Assembly: GCA_001593865.1 (NCBI GenBank)
Contig: LUCB01000011.1
Coordinates: forward strand, 1 to 42,778
Origin: Candidatus Bathyarchaeota archaeon B24
GTDB lineage: Archaea > Thermoproteota > CALKCG01 > B24
DNA length: 42,778 bases
Direction: 5' to 3'
Part shown: positions 38,857 through 42,778 of the stretch, piece by piece
Layout: each line of letters opens with the position of its first letter
How positions within the stretch are numbered: position 1 is the stretch's first letter
Notes under the pieces: model-generated
What the model saw: the letters and a program-made list of their open reading frames with translations, nothing else
Database searches by the model: none
What the model was told of the DNA's origin: nothing
Position numbers and translations under genes: made by a program

Positions 38857-39750
38857 TTGAACAAGAGTTTAGCAAAGACGAATGCGTCATACGAGAAGCT
38901 CATAGAACGATTGGTTAAGTGGGCGGAAAACCGTCCTGATATAAGAGTGTTAATGATCGTAGGTTCGAGAGCCCGTATGGATCATCCGGCTGACGAATGG
39001 TCAGATCTAGACGTTATAGTCGTCGCTACCGATCCAAGACGCTATCTTTCGACAACAGAGTGGTTAGAAAACCTCGGCAAGCCTTTGCTGACGTTCCTCG
39101 AACCCACCGTAGGGGGTCAGATGGAGCGTCGAGTACTTTTCGAAGGCATGCTGGATGTCGATTTCTCCATAATCCCGAGGGAAGTGATTCTGCGGCTTCT
39201 TCAAGGAGAAATCCCGCCACAGATCCTGGAGATATTTAAACGTGGAGTTCACGTCCTTTTGGATAAAGATGGAATTACGTCCCAGTTATACAGGCGTTTT
39301 TCCTCGGTAGAACTTCCGCCTCCCCACCCACCGACAGAACGAGAATTTCTTGAAGTCGTCTACGATTTTCTATACCACGCAGTTTGGACTTTAAAGAAAA
39401 TACTTCGAGGAGAGCTTTGGACTGCTAAATTCTGCCTCGACTCGTACATGAAACGGAAATGCATGCTCCGGATGATAGAATGGCATGCTCACGTCAAGAG
39501 GGGTTGGGCCTACGATACCTGGTTCGATGGACGTTTCTTAGAAGAATGGGCAGACTCCGATGTAATAAAGGAGTTACGAAAAACCTTTTCATACTACGAT
39601 GAAGCCGACATCAAGCGGGGATTACTGGCGACGATGAGTTTATTCCGAAAGATATCCATGGAGATAGCTGAGAAACTGAACTATTCGTATCCGATAGAGT
39701 TAGATAAGAAGATAACAGAGTGGATAAGATCGTTTTGTACCACTTCTTAG
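38857..39750 (+). CDS. ANT(6)/AadK-type nucleotidyltransferase-like protein
   Basis: 297 residues. The nucleotidyltransferase signature GSRARMDHPADEWSDLD (36-52) with metal aspartates D50 and D52 is followed by LDVDFSIIP, an expected third-acid region. A helical C-terminal domain has WTAKFCLDSYMKRKCMLRMIEWHA, as in aminoglycoside 6-adenylyltransferases. Family members adenylylate streptomycin, but distant homologues are common in environmental genomes, so the substrate is unknown. Codons look more A/T-rich than those of the neighbouring RIO1 gene, which with its isolated position suggests horizontal gain. The TTG at 38857 is the first usual start codon in frame after an upstream stop; AGGAAG lies only three bases before it, so the start is uncertain. 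Confidence 0.78.
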   Translation: MNKSLAKTNASYEKLIERLVKWAENRPDIRVLMIVGSRARMDHPADEWSDLDVIVVATDPRRYLSTTEWLENLGKPLLTFLEPTVGGQMERRVLFEGMLDVDFSIIPREVILRLLQGEIPPQILEIFKRGVHVLLDKDGITSQLYRRFSSVELPPPHPPTEREFLEVVYDFLYHAVWTLKKILRGELWTAKFCLDSYMKRKCMLRMIEWHAHVKRGWAYDTWFDGRFLEEWADSDVIKELRKTFSYYDEADIKRGLLATMSLFRKISMEIAEKLNYSYPIELDKKITEWIRSFCTTS

Positions 39751-39753
39751 ACG

Positions 39754-40551
39754 TTAGATGCCTGAGGTTATCCACTTGTATAGCCGGTCTTCATCGATCA
39801 CCTCGACGCCCAGCCGCCTGAAGAACCTGTTGAGATTGGCTAGGTCTCTTTTCAGGAAGACGTCGCTCATGGGATGCTCTAGCGGAACCGCCTGGGATAG
39901 GTCTATCAGATACGGTAACCCCCTCCAGTACATTATGTTATACTCACTCAGGTCTCCGTGTACGAGCCCGGCCTTTCTGTAGAGTTTCCTGACGTCGTTT
40001 ACCACCATCTTGTATACTCTAGCGGGGTTTCTAAGCTCGACCTCCCTCAGCAGAGGAGCCGGTACACCGTCCCGCCCTATGAACTCCATGACGAGAACGT
40101 TGTTTCTGACCGTCACGGGCTTGGGAACCCTGACGCCTGCACCATAGGCCTCTTTGAGGTTTCTGAACTCCTTCGAAGCCCACTGGTAGACGAGGCCGCG
40201 TCTATCTCGTCTAACCCTACTGAACCTCGGGTCGCCTTCGATGTACATGAGCATACCCGTCCTGAACTCGGCCGTGATCGTTAGATAGATCTTCACGGCT
40301 AGGTCTTCACCCCTAGGGCCCTTAGCCCAGAAGAGCTTACTCTCCTTACCCGCCTTTATCGCTCCGTAGATCTCAGATATCACGTCTCTCCTGAGCATGC
40401 CGTAGAGCGTCATGAGGGTGGGCTTGTCGAACACCTCCTCCAGGGCCTCATACTCCTCAGAACGCTTGACCTTGAAGAGCTGCTCGACTATGTAACGCTT
40501 CTCCCTGAGAAGAAGCTTCCTCTCATGTTTCAGAAGCTTATCCTCTTCCAT
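39754..40551 (-). CDS. rio1: RIO1-type atypical protein kinase
   Basis: 265 residues. RIO1 acts in late small-ribosomal-subunit maturation in eukaryotes, with the archaeal orthologue presumed similar. Visible are the flexible nucleotide loop IKAGKESKLFWAKGPRGE, the ATP-binding Lys in LAVKIY (K87), the catalytic loop VHGDLSEYNI (D200, N205) and YLIDLSQAV with the metal Asp D217. The last of these is the RIO-specific replacement of DFG. A basic N-terminal helix precedes the domain. It lies just downstream of aIF1A on the same strand, an arrangement widely kept in archaea. Confidence 0.95.
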   Translation of the reverse strand: MEEDKLLKHERKLLLREKRYIVEQLFKVKRSEEYEALEEVFDKPTLMTLYGMLRRDVISEIYGAIKAGKESKLFWAKGPRGEDLAVKIYLTITAEFRTGMLMYIEGDPRFSRVRRDRRGLVYQWASKEFRNLKEAYGAGVRVPKPVTVRNNVLVMEFIGRDGVPAPLLREVELRNPARVYKMVVNDVRKLYRKAGLVHGDLSEYNIMYWRGLPYLIDLSQAVPLEHPMSDVFLKRDLANLNRFFRRLGVEVIDEDRLYKWITSGI

Positions 40552-40575
40552 AGGCCGAAAACCTTCACGAGAACC

Positions 40576-40914
40576 TTAAGCCCAGTCCTGGGGTATGTAA
40601 CCGTTCCTAGCGAGCCAGTCCACCTGGTTATGCGTGTAACGCCAGACCACGTCTCCCCGGGTCTTGAACTGGAAGTCCCATGGCGAAACGAGGACGATGT
40701 CGCCCTCCTTGATCCAGACCCGCCTCTTCATCTTCCCCCTTATCCTACAAAGCCTCGTATGACCGTCTACGCAGCGGACCAGAAGCCTATCGTAGCCGAG
40801 CAACTTCTCCACTATCCCTAAGACCTCCCCAGGGCTAGGTAGGACGAGCGTCTTAAGCTCCTCCTCGCTTATAACCTTCTTCTTACCCAGGTGAACCAGC
40901 CCTCCTTTTTCCAA
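40576..40914 (-). CDS. eif1A: Translation initiation factor aIF1A
   Basis: 112 residues with an OB fold. aIF1A binds the small subunit A site during initiation. RCVDGHTRLCRIRGKMKRRV, WIKEGDIVLVSPWDFQFKTR and the final VDWLARNGYIP match archaeal and eukaryotic eIF1A. The start is uncertain: the TTG at 40914 gives MEKGGLVHLGKKKV, while the family usually begins close to the KKK, so a non-standard CTG within LVHLGKKK with GGAGGG upstream is conceivable. It is paired with rio1. Confidence 0.94.
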   Translation of the reverse strand: MEKGGLVHLGKKKVISEEELKTLVLPSPGEVLGIVEKLLGYDRLLVRCVDGHTRLCRIRGKMKRRVWIKEGDIVLVSPWDFQFKTRGDVVWRYTHNQVDWLARNGYIPQDWA

Positions 40915-41005
40915 CCCTAGATAGAGGGTAAAGACTCATATAAACCTTGATTCATTCAGCCTAGAATCCAGCCTACATCTAGATTCAACGTTTAAGAGCA
41001 TGTGT

Positions 41006-42340
41006 TCACTTGTAATGACGCCTCATCTTCTCGTGGTATGGTAGGGACATTATCCTATCGAGAAGCTTCTCAGCCTGCTCCATCGTCCTCGTCCAGGGGT
41101 CCATCATTATAAGCTGAAGCAATAGGTCGCGGTCTCCGGCTTCGTAGGCCTCCAGCTCGACTTCGACAGGGGCGACGCGGTCTCGAAGGAGATATGCGAT
41201 GACCAGCTTGGGTAGACCCTCGGTTTTCAAACCGTGGATACCATGCTTATCGACGAGCGCCGGGACCTCGACCTCGAAGTCCCGAGGCACTCCTGGAACT
41301 AAGTCGTCTCTATTGGGTATGTTGACTTGGAACACCCTCGGTATGTGGCAGGCTATGGATTCGACCAAGGACACTATGCTCTCGGCCGATTTACGCGGAG
41401 GGAAGACTTCTGTCACCTTCACGGAGGGGTCTTCGGCGACCTCGAATATTCTATCGACCCTCTGCTTAATCCATTCGAAGTATCCGCTCCACCATTCTGA
41501 GGGGTTCTCCCTCCACCTTCTCTCGGTCTCCTCGTCGACGTGGTACCAGTGGGGCCACGAACCCCCTCCAGGCGTACACGTGTCGCCTATCGGGAACAGG
41601 CCGAACCTTTTATAGAGGTCTACCGGCTTAGGCCCCATCCCATCGCTCAGGGGACATCGTTTCCAGTATTCAGCCGCCCGCTTCTCGACCCACTCGTCTA
41701 TGAGCGGGTAAGCGTCCTCGCCCTTGTAGGTGAAGCGTGTCAGCCAGATGAAGTGGTTTACCCCCGGGGCCTCGAACTCTATATGTGCTCTTTCTAAGCC
41801 TAGTACCTCGGCGATGTGGTATACTCCCATGAAGCCGTGGCATAGGCCCACTATCTTAGCTCTGGGGTACTTACGTCCCAGATACGTTATACCTGCGAGC
41901 ACCGGGTTGGCGAGTTGGATATACCAGGCGTCTGGACACAGGTCGAGGACATCCTCGACTATCGATTCGAAGAGTCTAAACTGGTAGAAGTTTATCCAAA
42001 AAGCCTCGTCGTGCATTATGTGAAGACTTCCACCATGCCTGTAGCCCAGCTCACGCGCTATCACCCATCCCTCTCGTAGCCTATGGTGGCCAGCGGCTAG
42101 GGCCGTGTTTATAACGAAATCTGCGTCTCTCAGCGACTCCCGCCTATCCATGGTCTTCTCAAGGTTCAACCTAACCCCGAGCTCTTGGGCATAACGCTTA
42201 CAGAGCGAATACACGGCATTGAGCCTCTGCTTGTCGATGTCCATGAAACACACCGTACTACCCTCGAGACCCGGGGTTAGACACAGGTCTCTGATCAGCG
42301 AAAGCGAAAAAACAGCGCTTCCAGCCCCGATTATACTCAA
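41006..42340 (-). CDS. GH4 family glycosidase (NAD- and metal-dependent; alpha-galactosidase/alpha-glucosidase/galacturonidase type)
   Basis: About 444 residues. GH4 enzymes cleave glycosides by an NAD-assisted redox-elimination mechanism with Mn2+. The N-terminal Rossmann motif IIGAGSAVFSLSLI, the acidic MDIDKQRL, substrate motif LANPVLAG, metal ligand C167 in GLCHGF and H196 in GVNHFIW are all visible. The C-terminal KTEGLPKLVIAYL and TMEQAEKLLDRIM are typical. TTG 42340 (SIIGAG) is supported by GGAGGTG just upstream; the frame extends to 42355. No signal peptide, so it acts on imported sugars. It stands apart from the main sugar block but fits the same theme. Confidence 0.9.
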   Translation of the reverse strand: MSIIGAGSAVFSLSLIRDLCLTPGLEGSTVCFMDIDKQRLNAVYSLCKRYAQELGVRLNLEKTMDRRESLRDADFVINTALAAGHHRLREGWVIARELGYRHGGSLHIMHDEAFWINFYQFRLFESIVEDVLDLCPDAWYIQLANPVLAGITYLGRKYPRAKIVGLCHGFMGVYHIAEVLGLERAHIEFEAPGVNHFIWLTRFTYKGEDAYPLIDEWVEKRAAEYWKRCPLSDGMGPKPVDLYKRFGLFPIGDTCTPGGGSWPHWYHVDEETERRWRENPSEWWSGYFEWIKQRVDRIFEVAEDPSVKVTEVFPPRKSAESIVSLVESIACHIPRVFQVNIPNRDDLVPGVPRDFEVEVPALVDKHGIHGLKTEGLPKLVIAYLLRDRVAPVEVELEAYEAGDRDLLLQLIMMDPWTRTMEQAEKLLDRIMSLPYHEKMRRHYK

Positions 42341-42517
42341 CTTCACCTCCGCCAACCTCTACACCAGATAGAACCACAACCTCCTCGACAGCTTAAAACA
42401 CTTAGGAGCCCTACCGCGTGGCTTGATAGGAGCGCCCTAAGCTTCACCAGAGAAGAGATAGAAGGGGTTGCTAAGATAATCCCATGGCTTGAAAGGATAT
42501 CTATAAGCAGGTTAGAT

Positions 42518-42778
42518 GTGGAAGCGGAGAGATACAATCCCCAAAGTCAGATAAATGAGGTTAAGCCGAGTATCGAATGGATGGCTGAGGCTGCTGGCGT
42601 CTTCCAAGACATAAAACTTTTAGCGAGTGTTTTAGATTTTATGCATCCCTTGTTCGTGAGGATGTTCTCTTTGAACTCAATGTTCCGGATGAGGTTTCCG
42701 AGGAACAGGTCGAAGAGGCTTTCACAAGGCTTGTAGAGAAATATGTGAAAGCGGTGTCGAAGATCTTTCAACCACTCT
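42518..42778 (+). pseudogene. Reading frame at right edge, apparently frameshifted and truncated by the window
   Basis: The frame from GTG 42518 (MEAERYNPQSQINEVKPSIE) reads protein-like to about base 42640, then becomes a Met/Phe-rich stretch. From about the TTTT at 42637-42640 a different frame reads protein-like to the window end: YASLVREDVLFELNVPDEVS, then EEQVEEAFTRLVEKYV. That frame has stops upstream and no start after them. Removing one T would join the two. This may be a frameshift mutation, a sequencing error in a T run, or chance. Above it, 42356-42517 holds the divergent promoter region of the GH4 gene and contains GATATCTATAAG (42496-42507). No family is recognised. Confidence 0.35.

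Noticed and set aside
38857-39750. Interpretation as an antibiotic-resistance gene
   Set aside because: Only the fold and metal motif match ANT(6). No mobile element or resistance context is present, so a resistance label would be unsupported.

Overview
The window is archaeal. It carries an archaeal class I CCA-adding enzyme, a tRNA-Pro without encoded CCA, Pelota, aIF1A, a RIO1-type kinase, a stand-alone GMP synthetase ATP-pyrophosphatase subunit, UPF0179, a long archaeal FKBP and a 7S SRP RNA. TATA-like box A elements sit about 25 bases before several genes, and TTG or GTG starts are frequent. The mix of core genes with sugar, sulfatase-like and corrinoid genes suggests an uncultivated Thermoproteota lineage such as Bathyarchaeia. 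That placement is inference; no phylogeny could be run. I saw no CRISPR array, insertion sequence, integrase or replication origin.

Layout. 1-1.7 kb: CCA-adding enzyme, COG2112-type kinase, tRNA-Pro(GGG). 1.9-13.1 kb: a carbohydrate-oriented block with an OPT-like transporter, two xylose-isomerase-like TIM barrels, an aldo/keto-reductase-like protein, a large GH116-type glycosidase, a seven-motif FG-GAP propeller, an M24 peptidase homologue and an HpcH/HpaI aldolase. 13.2-16.6 kb: a small membrane protein, a secreted beta-helix protein with a C-terminal anchor, and a sulfatase-like hydrolase with Thr at the formylglycine position. 16.8-26.1 kb: housekeeping metabolism (5-FTHF cyclo-ligase-like, UPF0179, FKBP, phosphoesterase, acylphosphatase, class V aminotransferase, PurB, radical SAM, HDAC-like deacetylase, IlvE). 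26.1-30.6 kb: a leftward run with a deoxyribosyltransferase-like protein, DUF4430 protein, ECF S component, small membrane protein, PfkB kinase, YjbQ, amidohydrolase and RimI-like acetyltransferase. 30.7-32.2 kb: Pelota, with the SRP RNA on the opposite strand overlapping its 3' end. 32.2-37.3 kb: UroD-superfamily protein, GuaAB, then an overlapping corrinoid protein/oxidoreductase/oxidoreductase operon. 37.3-42.8 kb: phosphosugar mutase, an ANT(6)-type nucleotidyltransferase, RIO1, aIF1A, a GH4 glycosidase and a broken reading frame at the right edge.

How the genes may work together. The block at 2.3-13.1 kb looks like uptake and cytoplasmic breakdown of a glycoside or modified sugar: no signal peptide is visible on GH116, GH4 or the propeller. 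TIM-barrel isomerases, Gfo/Idh dehydrogenases, a PfkB kinase and a KDG-type aldolase could process the released sugars. The most suggestive unit is the corrinoid protein translationally coupled to two sugar-type dehydrogenases, with a UroD-superfamily protein just upstream. This is compatible with corrinoid-dependent demethylation of a methoxylated sugar or aromatic glycoside. The DUF4430/ECF cassette could supply the cobamide. All of this is hypothesis from gene context.
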